64,000 nt of DNA. Source: Shumkonia mesophila. Its GTDB lineage: Bacteria; Pseudomonadota; Alphaproteobacteria; Rhodospirillales; Shumkoniaceae. Of this stretch, positions 1 to 8,845 are shown piece after piece; positions within the stretch are counted from its first letter, which is position 1; each line of letters starts with the position of its first letter. The translations under genes were made by a program, and so were the position numbers. The notes beneath the pieces were generated by a model that made no database searches, was not told where the DNA came from, and saw only the letters and a program-made list of their open reading frames with translations. The stretch spans positions 652,146 to 716,145 of the forward strand of contig NZ_JAOTID010000002.1 of the NCBI RefSeq assembly GCF_026163695.1. Reading direction: 5' to 3'.

Positions 1-771
1 GGTCTGCAACAGGGTGTTGACGACGCCCCGGATGGCTGGCGTGTCGACCCGCCGGGCGAGGTTTTCCAGGGCCGTGCGGCGGACCGGCAGGAATCCCAGC
101 TCGATCGAGGTCAGGCCGAGTTCGTCGGCGATCTCGGGGCACGAGCGGGTCATCTCGCCGGCCACGCGGCTCAATGCCGCATCGAGCGCCAGCCCGGCCT
201 CGGCGCAGATGACCAGGAGGTCGAGGGTGTCCGGCAGACCCTTCTGAAGGGCGGCCCGGCGCTTGTCGGTGGCGTTCTTGACGTAGATCTCGGGCATGTA
301 GGCGCCGACGACGACGGCGCCCATGGCCACCAGAAGCTGGCCCATCGGCGGCAACTGAAAGGCACCGCCGCCATAGACCATGAAGGCCGCCAGGCCGCCG
401 AAGGCGAACGGCAGGCACAGCTTGAGAAACAGGAAGACCGACACCGCTTCCTTGGAGCGCCACCCGGCGCGGGCCAGGCGCAACGCCGTCTTGGCGGCGT
501 GTTCGCTGCGCATCAGGTTGAGGCGGGTGATGACCTGGTTGACCAGGCCGAGGGCGGCCTGCTTGCGATGGCGGTTGCGTTGCGGCGTCATCAGGTCGGC
601 CCGCAAGGTGTCGCGCTGGCGCTTGAGGGCCTGGGCGCGGCCGCGCATCGGATCGCGCGCCAGGGCGGCGCTCCATACCGCGGCGACGGCGGCCAGGGCG
701 GCGGCGGCGGCCAGCAGCGTGATGGCCAGTTCGGGGGACAGGCGGTCGTCGAGGAAATCCAGCGGGTTCAT
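1..771 (-). CDS. tadC: Tad pilus inner-membrane platform protein TadC (partial, runs off left edge)
   Basis: This is a type II secretion system F (GspF/TadC) family membrane protein, a platform subunit of the Tad/Flp pilus machine that works with TadB and the TadA ATPase. About 257 residues lie in the window and the C-terminus is beyond base 1. The N-terminal hydrophobic segment is followed by a basic cytoplasmic stretch, then two hydrophobic segments (roughly residues 100-150), then a typical GspF helical region containing [20 protein letters not shown]. The start codon ATG (771-769) overlaps the tadB stop in an ATGA arrangement, so the two are translationally coupled. Family assignment is firm; the C-terminal end cannot be seen. 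Confidence 0.9.
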   Translation of the reverse strand, partial: MNPLDFLDDRLSPELAITLLAAAAALAAVAAVWSAALARDPMRGRAQALKRQRDTLRADLMTPQRNRHRKQAALGLVNQVITRLNLMRSEHAAKTALRLARAGWRSKEAVSVFLFLKLCLPFAFGGLAAFMVYGGGAFQLPPMGQLLVAMGAVVVGAYMPEIYVKNATDKRRAALQKGLPDTLDLLVICAEAGLALDAALSRVAGEMTRSCPEIADELGLTSIELGFLPVRRTALENLARRVDTPAIRGVVNTLLQT

Positions 772-1763
772 ATCTCGAACCTCACCATCTTGCGCATGAC
801 GGCGACTCCCATCCCCAGGACGACGAGACCGGCGATCAGCGCCATACGGCCGCGCGGGTCCGTGAACATCATGGCTTCGTAGTCGGGATTCACGAGGAAG
901 ATGAGCCCGAACATGATGAACGGCAGCGAGCCCAGGATCATGGCGCTGGCCCGCGCCTCCGACGACATCGCCTTGATCTTGAGCCGCATCTGGCGCCGCC
1001 GGCGCAGGACGTCGGACAGATTGCCCAGGGTCTCGCCGAGGTTGCCGCCGGTTTCGCGCTGCACGGCGAGGCTGATGACGAAGAACTTGAATTCCGGGGT
1101 GTCCAGGCGGGCCGCGGTCTCCCACATGGCGTCCTCGAGGGTCTGGCCGAACTTGACGGCATCGGCGATGCGGCGGAATTCGATGCCCACCGGATCGGCC
1201 ATCTCGCGGCCCGCCGCGGCGACCGATTCGATGACCGGCAACCCCGATTTGAGCCCGCGCACGATGAGGTCGATGGCGTCGGGAAAAAGCGCGATGAAGC
1301 GGTCGAGCCGCTTCCTAATCATGCGGTTGACGGCGAGGTGCGGGCCGCCGATGCCGACCAGGAGGCCGAGGGCGACGGCGAGGGCCAGCGGCTGGCGGGC
1401 GATCAGGAAAAGGACCACCGTGGTGCCGACGGCCAGCACCACGCCGGTTGCCGCGTAGGAACCGATGGTGATCTTCCGCCCGGTGCGAGCCAGGCGCTGG
1501 CGCAGGACGGCCTGGCGCGGCAGCAGGCGGCGGGCCAGCCGCTCGAAGCCCGAGGTCGGGCGGTCCATGCCGTCGACGCGCAGGTTGGGGGCGGACGCTT
1601 CGCCGGTACCGGTGGGCCGGAGCCGGCGGCGCACGGTCTCGGCGCGGCGGGCCAGCGGGCCGCGCGGCGCGCTGGAGGACCCGGAGACGAGCATCCCCAG
1701 ACAGATCACCAGCACCAGCACGCCGGCCGCCAGGATCAGGAGGCTGCCATCGATCGCCATCAT
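768..1763 (-). CDS. tadB: Tad pilus inner-membrane platform protein TadB
   Basis: GspF-family membrane protein of 331 residues that forms, with TadC, the inner-membrane platform of the Tad pilus. An N-terminal membrane helix (residues about 5-25) is followed by a basic linker, two hydrophobic segments (about 100-145), the conserved cytoplasmic region with [18 protein letters not shown] and [19 protein letters not shown], and C-terminal membrane helices. The reading frame is open further upstream, but the start is placed at 1763 because it overlaps the cpaF/tadA stop in an ATGA junction and begins directly before the first membrane helix. It lies between tadA and tadC in a tightly overlapping operon. 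Confidence 0.92.
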   Translation of the reverse strand: MMAIDGSLLILAAGVLVLVICLGMLVSGSSSAPRGPLARRAETVRRRLRPTGTGEASAPNLRVDGMDRPTSGFERLARRLLPRQAVLRQRLARTGRKITIGSYAATGVVLAVGTTVVLFLIARQPLALAVALGLLVGIGGPHLAVNRMIRKRLDRFIALFPDAIDLIVRGLKSGLPVIESVAAAGREMADPVGIEFRRIADAVKFGQTLEDAMWETAARLDTPEFKFFVISLAVQRETGGNLGETLGNLSDVLRRRRQMRLKIKAMSSEARASAMILGSLPFIMFGLIFLVNPDYEAMMFTDPRGRMALIAGLVVLGMGVAVMRKMVRFEI

Positions 1764-3436
1764 CGGCCCTCCGCGCCCATGGCCACCGCCTCCAACAGGG
1801 CGCGGTCGAGGCCGAAGTACTGGGCGCGCGACAGGAAATGCGGCCGCAGGCCCGACGGGCGGAAGGTGCCGAACAGCTTGCCGTCGGTATCCTCGCCCTC
1901 GTACTCGAAGGTGAACAGGTCCTGCATGGTGACCATCTCGCCCTCCATGCCGACCACTTCGGAGATCTGGGTGATGCGCCTGACGCCGTCGCGCATGCGC
2001 GCGATCTGGACGATCAGGTTGATGGCGCCGGCAATCTGGGCGCGCACCGCCTCGTTGGGCAGCTTGACGCCGGCCATGGCGACCATGTTCTCCAGCCGGG
2101 TCAAGGCCTCGCGCGGGCGGTTGGCGTGGATGGTGCACATCGAGCCGTCGTGGCCGGTGTTCATCGCCTGCAGCATGTCCAGCGCCTCGCCGGCGCGGAT
2201 TTCGCCCAGGATGATGCGGTCGGGGCGCATGCGCAGCGTGTTCTTGACCAGCTCGCGCTGGGTGATCTCGCCGCCGCCTTCCAGGTTCGGCGGCCGGGTT
2301 TCCAGGCGTACCACGTGGGGCTGCTGAAGCTGCAATTCGGCGGCGTCCTCGATGGTGACGATGCGCTCGCCGTGGTCGATCATGCGCGACATGGCGTTGA
2401 GCAGCGTCGTCTTGCCCGAGCCGGTGCCGCCCGAAATCAGGATGTTGAGGCGGCAGCGCGAGGCGATCTTGAGCACGGTGCCCATGGCCGGCGACAGGTT
2501 CTTCTGGCGCTCCATGACGTCGAGCGTGATCTTCTTCTTGGAGAACTTGCGGATCGAGATGGTGGGGCCGTCGATGGCGAGCGGCGGGATGATGATGTTG
2601 ACGCGCGAGCCGTCGGCCAGGCGGGCGTCGACCAGCGGCGTCGATTCGTCGACCCGGCGGCCGATCTGGGTGACGATGCGCGTCGCGATGTTCATGACAT
2701 GGGCGTCGTCGGCGAAGGTGACGCCGGAAAGCTCCAGCTTGCCCTTGCGCTCGACGTAGACCTGCTTGGGGCCGTTGACCATGATGTCGGTGACCGCCTC
2801 GTCGGCCAGCAGCGGCTCCAGCGGGCCCAGCCCCAGCATGTCGTTGAGCAGCGTCGTCACCAGGTCGCGCTGTTCGGTCTGGTTGAGCTGCGTGCGTTCC
2901 TCGGCCAGGATGTCACCGACCATGTCGCCGATCTGGCGGGCCAGTTCGGGGCGCGCCAAGGCCGAGGCCTTGGCCATGTCGATGCGCGCCATGAGGATCG
3001 GCTGCACCGTTTCCTTGGCGGCGAGCACGCTGCCGCGGTTGGAGGCGGCGCCGCGCCGGCGCGGCGCGATCGAGCGCAGTTCCGGGTGGCGCTTCGCCGC
3101 CTTCTCCAGGAAACCGTTGAGAAGCGCGGTGATGGCGTCGCGGCGGTCGTGATCCTCGAGGAACAGGCCCTCGCCGCGCACCACCTCGTCGACGAGGCGG
3201 CCCATGGTGTCGGCCAGTTCGGACCGCTCCATGGTGAAGCCGGCGACGTCTTCGATGCGCTCTTCGACCAGCGGGGTCGCGACGTCGAGGATCCGTTCGA
3301 TGGTCCGGCTGTCGGACGCCTCGTTGCCGGCGGCGGCGTCCAGCCGGGTGACGGGCGCCCAATCGGCCAGGGCGCCGCCGCCGCGGGCCTTGGGCGCCGG
3401 CGCGAGGTGGGCCAGGGCTTGGCGCTGTCCGAGCAT
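1760..3436 (-). CDS. cpaF: Tad pilus assembly/retraction ATPase TadA (CpaF), with duplicated N-terminal helical module
   Basis: Secretion ATPase of the VirB11/GspE superfamily that powers Flp pilus assembly. The protein is 558 residues. Walker A GGTGSGKT is at 336-343, the acidic box around [12 protein letters not shown] at 357-368, and the Walker B/His-box region at [15 protein letters not shown] and [18 protein letters not shown] (about 406-444). It is longer than common CpaF proteins (about 450-500 residues, from general knowledge) because a roughly 40-residue helical segment appears twice, at about 71-110 (RSELAD...ALLNGFL) and 162-201 (RPELAR...LLNDML). The start at 3436 forms a TGATG junction with the cpaE stop. 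The frame is open upstream, but that part is cpaE shadow. Confidence 0.94.
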   Translation of the reverse strand: MLGQRQALAHLAPAPKARGGGALADWAPVTRLDAAAGNEASDSRTIERILDVATPLVEERIEDVAGFTMERSELADTMGRLVDEVVRGEGLFLEDHDRRDAITALLNGFLEKAAKRHPELRSIAPRRRGAASNRGSVLAAKETVQPILMARIDMAKASALARPELARQIGDMVGDILAEERTQLNQTEQRDLVTTLLNDMLGLGPLEPLLADEAVTDIMVNGPKQVYVERKGKLELSGVTFADDAHVMNIATRIVTQIGRRVDESTPLVDARLADGSRVNIIIPPLAIDGPTISIRKFSKKKITLDVMERQKNLSPAMGTVLKIASRCRLNILISGGTGSGKTTLLNAMSRMIDHGERIVTIEDAAELQLQQPHVVRLETRPPNLEGGGEITQRELVKNTLRMRPDRIILGEIRAGEALDMLQAMNTGHDGSMCTIHANRPREALTRLENMVAMAGVKLPNEAVRAQIAGAINLIVQIARMRDGVRRITQISEVVGMEGEMVTMQDLFTFEYEGEDTDGKLFGTFRPSGLRPHFLSRAQYFGLDRALLEAVAMGAEGR

Positions 3437-4662
3437 CAGGCGCTCCGCCTCATCAGGCGGCGCCACAGCGGCGCCTTGCCGGCCGGCTGATAACCCGACA
3501 ACTGGCGGGCGAGGCCGCGCAACCCGGCGACGAAGCGGCATTTCGGCGCCACCGCCGCCAGCGGGCGTCCCAGGCGGGCGCTCTTGGCGGCCGGGGCCGG
3601 ATCGAACGGCAGGGAGAGCGCAAGCCGGGCCTCGACGCTGCGCTCGAAATCGGCGGCCGTCATCTCGGCCTTCTTGCTCTGGCCGACCCGGTTGACGACC
3701 ACGCGGACGTCGACGCCGGCCTTCTGCGTCTTGACGAAGTCGACCAGGCGCAGGGCGTCGCGCATGCCGGCCAGGGTCAGGTCGGTGGCGATCACCACGG
3801 CGTCGGCGGCGGCGACGATTTCCGGCACATCGAGCGCGGTGCGGCGCGGCAGGTCGACGACGACGCAGTCGAAGTCGGCCCGCAGGCGGGCCAGCAGCGG
3901 GTTGACCGCCGAGGCGCCAAGGGCGCAATCGCGATCCAGCGCATGGTCGGCGGCCAGCACGAACAGGTTGTCGCCGGCGCGCACCATGGTGCGTTCCATG
4001 AAAAGACCGTCGATGCGCTCGGGGTTTTCCAAGGCGTCGGCGAAGCCCTTGCCCGGCTCGACATCGAGCGTCAGGGCCGCGGTGCCGAAGTGCAGGTCGA
4101 AATCGACCAGGGCCACCCGCTTGTCCTGCTCGTTGGCGATCAGCCAGGCCGTGTTGACGGCGATCGAGGTGGCCCCCGCCCCGCCCCGGGCGCCGGTCAC
4201 GCAGATCAGGCGGCCGAGACGCGGCGCGCCGTCCGCCTGGGCGGCGGGCTTGGCCACCTTGTCGACGGCGGCGGCAAGAAGTTCGGCCGAGATCGGCTTC
4301 AGCAGGTAGTCGTCGACGCCGAGTTCGATCAAGTCGCGGAAAAGGCCGATGTCGTTGGTCCGGCCCAGGGCGACGAGCCGCGTTTCCTGCTCGCAGACGT
4401 TGGCCATCTGGGTGACGTCGAGGACCGGGTCCACCGAGTCGGAAAGATCGAGCACGATGAGGCGCGGCGTCGGCATGCGCGACAGGATCTCCACCGCTTC
4501 GAGGGCGCCGCCGCGCAGGACGTGGGAATCCGGCCAGCCCCGCTCGGCGGCGATGCGCATCAGGGCGGCGCGGGTCACCTCGTCGGCGACGAAGGCGGCA
4601 AAGGGATCGCGCTCACGCAGGGCGGCGGCGGAGTGGGGCTGGGCGGCGGACATGGCGTTCAT
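3436..4662 (-). CDS. cpaE: Pilus assembly protein CpaE/TadZ (receiver-like plus ParA/MinD-type ATPase)
   Basis: TadZ/CpaE localises the Tad pilus machine to a cell pole. The 408-residue protein has an N-terminal response-regulator-like domain (about 15-130, with RLIVLDLSDS and GVDDYLLKPIS). A MinD/ParA-like domain follows, starting at GRLICVTGARGGAGATS. The P-loop is the atypical TadZ form: ARGGAGAT instead of the MinD KGGxGKT, so the signature lysines are missing. This is normal for the family and makes ATP hydrolysis uncertain. VALVDFDLHFG and FDCVVVDLPRR are the following ATPase strands. Start and stop overlap the neighbouring genes by 4 bases (ATGA with cpaD) and 1 base (TGATG with cpaF). 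Confidence 0.92.
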   Translation of the reverse strand: MNAMSAAQPHSAAALRERDPFAAFVADEVTRAALMRIAAERGWPDSHVLRGGALEAVEILSRMPTPRLIVLDLSDSVDPVLDVTQMANVCEQETRLVALGRTNDIGLFRDLIELGVDDYLLKPISAELLAAAVDKVAKPAAQADGAPRLGRLICVTGARGGAGATSIAVNTAWLIANEQDKRVALVDFDLHFGTAALTLDVEPGKGFADALENPERIDGLFMERTMVRAGDNLFVLAADHALDRDCALGASAVNPLLARLRADFDCVVVDLPRRTALDVPEIVAAADAVVIATDLTLAGMRDALRLVDFVKTQKAGVDVRVVVNRVGQSKKAEMTAADFERSVEARLALSLPFDPAPAAKSARLGRPLAAVAPKCRFVAGLRGLARQLSGYQPAGKAPLWRRLMRRSA

Positions 4663-5366
4663 TGGCCGGCTCCGCCGCCCGTCGTCCCACCGCCGGAACC
4701 GCTGGTTTCGCTGGAGCCGCCGCCTTCCGAGTCCAGCGGCCGCGTCTTGCCGGCCCGGTAGCGCTGAATGGCCAGCGTGGCGAACGCACCGTCCGTCGGG
4801 CCGGGATCGCGGCCGGTGGCCAGATCGCCGGGTTCGGCCACCATCAGCCCCAGGTTGGTGGCGGTGGCGCATCCCCAGTTGCGGCTGACCGTGTTGTTCC
4901 AGGAGCGGCCGGGCCTGTCGCTCCAGTCCGGGCAGGCCGGCAGGGTGACGGTGTAGCGCTCGACGGCGACCGACACCGCGTCCGGCCCGGCGGCCTGCGC
5001 GCCCTCGCCGGCGGTGCGCGGCCGCATTGCCAGATGGACCAGATAGGCCGACACCGTCTCTAGCCGGCGGCCGGCCAACGGACCGCCGCCGGCCCCGGTG
5101 ACCAGCACGGTGTCGGCCGGGCCGGCCTGCACGCGGGCCAGGAATTCGTCCAGGCGGTCGCGTTCGAGCCCTTCCAGGCGCGCCGATTCGGGCGCGAAGC
5201 GGATGGCGTGGGCATAGCGCACGGGGGCCACCTTGGCCTCCTTCGCGGCCGGGATGGCGGACCAGTCCTCGTAGAAGGTGGCCTCGCAGCCGCCGGTCAG
5301 GGCCAGGGCCGAGGCGACGCCGAGGGCGGTCAGCAGGGGGCGGAAAAGCGGGGTCCGGGGGGTCAA
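4659..5366 (-). CDS. cpaD: Pilus assembly lipoprotein CpaD
   Basis: CpaD-family periplasmic lipoprotein of 235 residues that accompanies the CpaC secretin. The N-terminal signal ends in a lipobox-like LTGGC near residues 23-27. The core holds IRFAPESARLEGLERDRLDEF and the conserved C-terminal NWGCATATNLGLMVAEPGDL motif. A Gly/Ser/Thr-rich low-complexity tail closes the protein. The start is TTG (5366-5364), supported by a strong GAGGAGG ribosome-binding site about 6 bases upstream; no ATG or GTG alternative keeps the signal peptide intact. It sits 10 bases after cpaC and overlaps cpaE by 4 bases. Confidence 0.88.
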   Translation of the reverse strand: MTPRTPLFRPLLTALGVASALALTGGCEATFYEDWSAIPAAKEAKVAPVRYAHAIRFAPESARLEGLERDRLDEFLARVQAGPADTVLVTGAGGGPLAGRRLETVSAYLVHLAMRPRTAGEGAQAAGPDAVSVAVERYTVTLPACPDWSDRPGRSWNNTVSRNWGCATATNLGLMVAEPGDLATGRDPGPTDGAFATLAIQRYRAGKTRPLDSEGGGSSETSGSGGGTTGGGAGQ

Positions 5367-5376
5367 GGTCGCCTCC

Positions 5377-6771
5377 TCAGTCCAACTGGAAGCCGACGGG
5401 GCCGATCAGCGTCGTGCCGTCGGGGGCCACGGTGCGGGCCGGCCCGACCTGCGGGTTGCGCCGGTGGGTGCCGCCGTAAAGGTAGCGTTGCTTGTCGTCG
5501 GGGGGCGCGAAGCCGTCGGTGGGGGCCGCCAGCAGCTTGGCCTTGGCGGTCGGCTGCACGATGTAGGGGGTCACCAGGATGACCAGTTCGCTTTCCTCGC
5601 GCTGGAAGCGGTCGGAGCGGAACAGGCCGCCCAGCACCGGAATGTCGCCGAGGCCGGGAAACTTGTTGATGTTGTGGGTGACGTTGTTTTGCAGCAGGCC
5701 GGCGATGGCGAAGCTCTGGCCGCTGCCCAACTCGACCGTGGTCTCGGCGCGGCGGGTGACCAGCGACGGGACCTCGAAGCTGCCGAGGGTCACCGAGTTG
5801 GTGTTGGAAAGCTGGCTGACCTCGGGCCGGACGTGCAGGTTGATGCGCTCGCCGCCGGTCAGCGTGGGCGTGAAAGCCAAGGACACGCCGAACATCTTGA
5901 ACTGGATGGTGACGCGGCCGTCGGAATCGGGGACCAGGATGGGGAATTCGCCACCGGCCAGGAAGCTTGCCGTCTCTCCCGAAAGCGCCGTCAGGTTGGG
6001 CTCGGCCAGGACCTTGACCAGCCCCTCGCCTTCCATGGCGTCGACCACGGCGTTGAGGTCCCAGTTCTTGCCGAGGCTGGCGCCGAGGCTGAGCGTCTGG
6101 GTGGTGACGTTGGCGGCGAACGGGTTGGCGGTGACCAGCCCGATGGACAGGCCGCCGATGGAGCCGATGGCGTTCCAGTTGATGCCCAGCTGCTTGTCGA
6201 TGTCGCGCGACACCTCGGCGACCCGCACCCTGAGGTTGACCTGGCTGGGGGCGGCGACGGACAGGCGGTTGATCACCGCCGCCGGCGTGCCGGCGAAGCT
6301 TTCGGTCAGGCGGCGCACGTTCTCGGCGGCGGCGGCCGAGGCGACGATGCCGTCGATGACGATGGCGCCGTCGATGCTGCTGACCTGGATGTCGGCCTCG
6401 GGGTGCAGGTCGCGCACCGCCCTGCGCAGGCGTTCCAGGTTGTGGGTCACCGAAATCTCGATGTTGGCGAGCACGGCCTCGGCGGCGTCCACCGCGAACA
6501 GCGTGGTCTGGCCGGCCTTCTTGCCCAACAGGTAGATCAGGGTCGGCGACTTCACCTGGATGTCGGCGATGTCGGGGTTGGCGATGAACACCGTGGCGGC
6601 CGCCCGCTCGAGGCGGACCAGGCGGCCGCGGTTGGCTTCGAGCTGAAGGGTGGTGGCGGCGGCGGCGACGATCTCGGCGCCGCCGGCCGGCGGGATGGCC
6701 AGGCTTGCCGCGATGACGGCCAGCAAGCCGCCGATGAGGGTGTGGCGGGCCGCGTGGTGGGATCGACGCAT
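5377..6771 (-). CDS. cpaC: Tad pilus outer-membrane secretin CpaC (RcpA)
   Basis: Outer-membrane secretin through which the Flp pilus leaves the cell; 464 residues. A signal peptide (about 1-33, basic MRRSHH then hydrophobic) precedes the pilus-specific N-terminal domain (GRLVRLERAAATVFIANPDIADIQVKSP region, about 45-85) and a BON-like segment (DIQVSSIDGAIVIDGIVAS). The secretin domain begins around VNLRVRVAEVSRDIDKQLGI and contains LTALSGETASFLAGGEFPI and VTLGSFEVPSLVTRRAETTV. The start was placed at 6771, 14 bases after the cpaB stop. It ends 10 bases before cpaD. The order cpaB-cpaC-cpaD-cpaE-cpaF is the canonical Tad order. Confidence 0.94.
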   Translation of the reverse strand: MRRSHHAARHTLIGGLLAVIAASLAIPPAGGAEIVAAAATTLQLEANRGRLVRLERAAATVFIANPDIADIQVKSPTLIYLLGKKAGQTTLFAVDAAEAVLANIEISVTHNLERLRRAVRDLHPEADIQVSSIDGAIVIDGIVASAAAAENVRRLTESFAGTPAAVINRLSVAAPSQVNLRVRVAEVSRDIDKQLGINWNAIGSIGGLSIGLVTANPFAANVTTQTLSLGASLGKNWDLNAVVDAMEGEGLVKVLAEPNLTALSGETASFLAGGEFPILVPDSDGRVTIQFKMFGVSLAFTPTLTGGERINLHVRPEVSQLSNTNSVTLGSFEVPSLVTRRAETTVELGSGQSFAIAGLLQNNVTHNINKFPGLGDIPVLGGLFRSDRFQREESELVILVTPYIVQPTAKAKLLAAPTDGFAPPDDKQRYLYGGTHRRNPQVGPARTVAPDGTTLIGPVGFQLD

Positions 6772-6785
6772 GATGCCTTCCTTCC

Positions 6786-7694
6786 CTAGAACGCCGCCGC
6801 TTCGGCCTTGCTGCCGCGCAGCACGGTGACCTTCGGTTTGGCCTGCTTCGTGCCGCGGGCCGCGAGGAAATCCTCGCGCATGTAGTAGACGTCGTAGTCC
6901 ATGGTGTAGCTGCGGTCCGGCGCGGTCTCGACGGCGTCGGCGCCGATGGCGCGGGCGATCTGCGAGAACGGGTCCTGTTCGCGGGCCAGGCTGTGCAGGC
7001 TGAGCGAAAGGCCGCCCATTTCCAGGCCGATGGCGATCTTCTCGGCCTGCTTGGGGTCGACCTCCAGCGTCGCCGTCTTGGCGACGGCAGCCTCGCCCTT
7101 GGTGTTCTCGACGGCCTGGTCGACGCCCAGTACCCGTACATCGGTCAGCAGGGTTTCGCTGAAATAGCGAGGCTCGCCCTTGGCCTCGCCATCCTCCACC
7201 ACGCGGAAACGCACGGTCAGGATGACGTCCACCCAATCGCCGGGGAAGATGAAGCCGGAGATACCGGTGGTGGCGTTGACCGGCACCGAGATGGCGCGCT
7301 TGCCCGGCTCCAGCACGGCGGCCAGGAAACCGCGGTCGCCGGGATGGACGACGCGGGAGTCGGTCAGCGGCTCGCCGACGGCGATGGCCGTACGGACCAC
7401 GGCGCCGACGAAGTCCTTCTCCTCGCGCTGGCCCTTGACGGCATAGCTGTCGATGACGCCGTCTTCCGGCCACGCCTGCCATTTCAGGTGCTCGGCCTTG
7501 AGAAAGCTGCCGGCCGGCAGCGCCTTGTTGGTGACCAGCACCAGGGCGGCGGGGGCCGCCTGCACGGCCGCCGGCTGCGCGCCCGAGGCCAGGATGGCGG
7601 CCCGCTGGGCCTGCATCCAGCTGCGGGCGTAAAAGGCGGTGAAGGTGGCGGTGACGAGGGCCAGCAGGATCAGAAGAAGGGTGCGCGCGCTCAT
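6786..7694 (-). CDS. cpaB: Flp pilus assembly protein CpaB (RcpC)
   Basis: CpaB/RcpC family protein of 302 residues, a periplasmic partner of the secretin. One N-terminal membrane anchor (residues 3-22) is followed by the SAF domain (VLVTNKALPAGSFLKAEHLK, about 52-115) and the RcpC/CpaB domain (RAISVPVNATTGISGFIFPG, DWVDVILTVRF, then ATLEVDPKQAEKIAIGLEMG). It lies between the prepilin peptidase gene (25 bases upstream) and cpaC (14 bases downstream) on the same strand and is surely part of the same transcript. Confidence 0.92.
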   Translation of the reverse strand: MSARTLLLILLALVTATFTAFYARSWMQAQRAAILASGAQPAAVQAAPAALVLVTNKALPAGSFLKAEHLKWQAWPEDGVIDSYAVKGQREEKDFVGAVVRTAIAVGEPLTDSRVVHPGDRGFLAAVLEPGKRAISVPVNATTGISGFIFPGDWVDVILTVRFRVVEDGEAKGEPRYFSETLLTDVRVLGVDQAVENTKGEAAVAKTATLEVDPKQAEKIAIGLEMGGLSLSLHSLAREQDPFSQIARAIGADAVETAPDRSYTMDYDVYYMREDFLAARGTKQAKPKVTVLRGSKAEAAAF

Positions 7695-7719
7695 GGCGGG
7701 GTCTCCCGGCGGGCCGAAA

Positions 7720-8223
7720 TCAAGCTCCCATCAGGGAAGAGGCGACGAACAGGCCGCCGGCGGCGATGGCGATGCCATAGGGGATGACGCCCCGGAAGGC
7801 GCCGCGAACCGCCTTGGCACCGCCCAGGGCGGCGACCGCCTCGGCGAACACGAAGCGCAGCGGCGTGATGGCGATGAGGGCCAGCAGGCCACCGACCAGG
7901 CTGGTGATCACCAGGAACCCGAGGATGCCTTGCGGCCCGGCCCACAGGGCGAGCGCCGCCATCAGCTTGACGTCGCCGCCGCCCATGACCCGGAAATGGA
8001 ACAGCACGGTGGCGACGACGAAGACGATCATCGCCATCAGCAGGCCGCCCAGCCAGTCGACGGCGCCGGGGGCGGCCGTCGCATAGGCGGCGAACAGCAG
8101 GGCGACGGCGAGCGGCAGGCGATTGGGAATGCGCAGCGACGTGAAATCGCAGATCACGGCCCAGATCAAAAGGCCGATCAGTCCAAGAAGAATCGCGTGG
8201 GGAAGGCTGGGGATCGAAAGCAT
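7720..8223 (-). CDS. cpaA: Prepilin peptidase CpaA/TadV (A24A family)
   Basis: Aspartic membrane peptidase of 167 residues that cleaves Flp prepilin and TadE/F-type pseudopilins. Hydrophobic segments cover most of the length. The two catalytic aspartates are expected in WAVICDFTSLRIPNR (about residues 21-35) and in the MGGGDVKLMAALALW motif (about 80-94), the GxGD signature. The start at 8223 gives the usual short TadV length; the longer open frame upstream would run through the pilin gene and is rejected. It lies 157 bases downstream of the pilin gene, and a strong stem-loop sits between them. Confidence 0.92.
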   Translation of the reverse strand: MLSIPSLPHAILLGLIGLLIWAVICDFTSLRIPNRLPLAVALLFAAYATAAPGAVDWLGGLLMAMIVFVVATVLFHFRVMGGGDVKLMAALALWAGPQGILGFLVITSLVGGLLALIAITPLRFVFAEAVAALGGAKAVRGAFRGVIPYGIAIAAGGLFVASSLMGA

Positions 8224-8336
8224 CGGGGGGCTCGCGAATTGATCCGTCGGAAACCCTGGGGGGTGACGCTGGGGGGCGCCGGGTTTCGTTCGGGGGTACC
8301 CTCCCCGGACCGCCGGTGGACGGCCCGGGAGAGGGC

Positions 8337-8356
8337 CCTCCGCCCTGGGGCGGAGG
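8337..8356 (-). terminator. Stem-loop between flp pilin and cpaA
   Basis: A perfect 8-bp inverted repeat (CCTCCGCC, loop CTGG, GGCGGAGG) lies 24 bases after the pilin stop. There is no T-run after it in the minus direction, so it is not a classic intrinsic terminator. A processing or attenuation site that keeps pilin mRNA more abundant than the downstream machinery mRNA is a reasonable inference. Confidence 0.5.
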
Positions 8357-8380
8357 TTGCAGGACAGGGTGACGCGCAGA

Positions 8381-8578
8381 TCAGGTGCCGGAGGTTGTGG
8401 CGGCGGTCTTGGCGTCGTCCAGAGTCTTCGACACGAACCGGAAGATTCCATCCAGGGAATCGCCCATCGCCGTGAAAGCGCCCAGGGCGGCAACCGACAC
8501 CAGAGCGGCGATCAGGCCGTATTCAATGGCGGTGGCACCCGATTCGTCGTTGAGGACGTTGCACAGGGTGGTGAACAT
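8381..8578 (-). CDS. flp: Flp/Fap pilin (major pilus subunit precursor)
   Basis: Short type IVb prepilin of 65 residues, first gene of the minus-strand Tad operon. The leader ends at Gly14 and the mature protein would start ATAIEYGLIAALVSVAAL, with the conserved Glu at +5 and Tyr at +6 of the mature form and a 20-residue hydrophobic helix. The C-terminus is a short polar tail. A GAAAGGAC ribosome-binding site lies about 9 bases before the ATG. The prepilin peptidase encoded next to it should process it. It is separated from the rest of the operon by 157 bases containing a stem-loop. Confidence 0.96.
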   Translation of the reverse strand: MFTTLCNVLNDESGATAIEYGLIAALVSVAALGAFTAMGDSLDGIFRFVSKTLDDAKTAATTSGT

Positions 8579-8845
8579 TGGGGTTGTCCTTTCAGCAGGG
8601 AGAAAACGAATTTGTTTATCGAGCGTGACTATTATGGATTACTGCGTCCAATGCTGTGATCTTCGTCACTATAGAAAATTTTTTTTACTTTCTATTTCAA
8701 CAAAAAGACACCTGAAAAATGCTTAAAATTGCAGGCATCTTTTAAGCGCCCGATGTTTGACTTGTGATGGACGACACATCCCTGCCCGACATCGTTGCTT
8801 ATATAATAAGGTATGATTTTTCATTTTCGCCGGAGGGCCGTCGAC
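8579..8845. promoter_or_regulatory. Divergent AT-rich regulatory region between flp and the TadG-like gene
   Basis: This is the most AT-rich stretch of the first 20 kb and separates the pilin operon (minus) from the VWA/TadG-like gene (plus). A consensus -10 hexamer TATAAT lies at 8802-8807 on the plus strand; no good -35 is seen at 17 bases. A run of A/T at 8671-8700 could act as an UP-like element for the minus-strand pilin promoter, whose -10 and -35 could not be fixed. Confidence 0.55.

Noticed and set aside
1338..6789. Long open frames on the plus strand across the Tad operon (e.g. 1838-3490 and 5278-6789)
   Set aside because: They are antisense to well-conserved cpaF, tadB and cpaC, have biased low-complexity composition typical of GC-rich shadow frames, and lack ribosome-binding sites.
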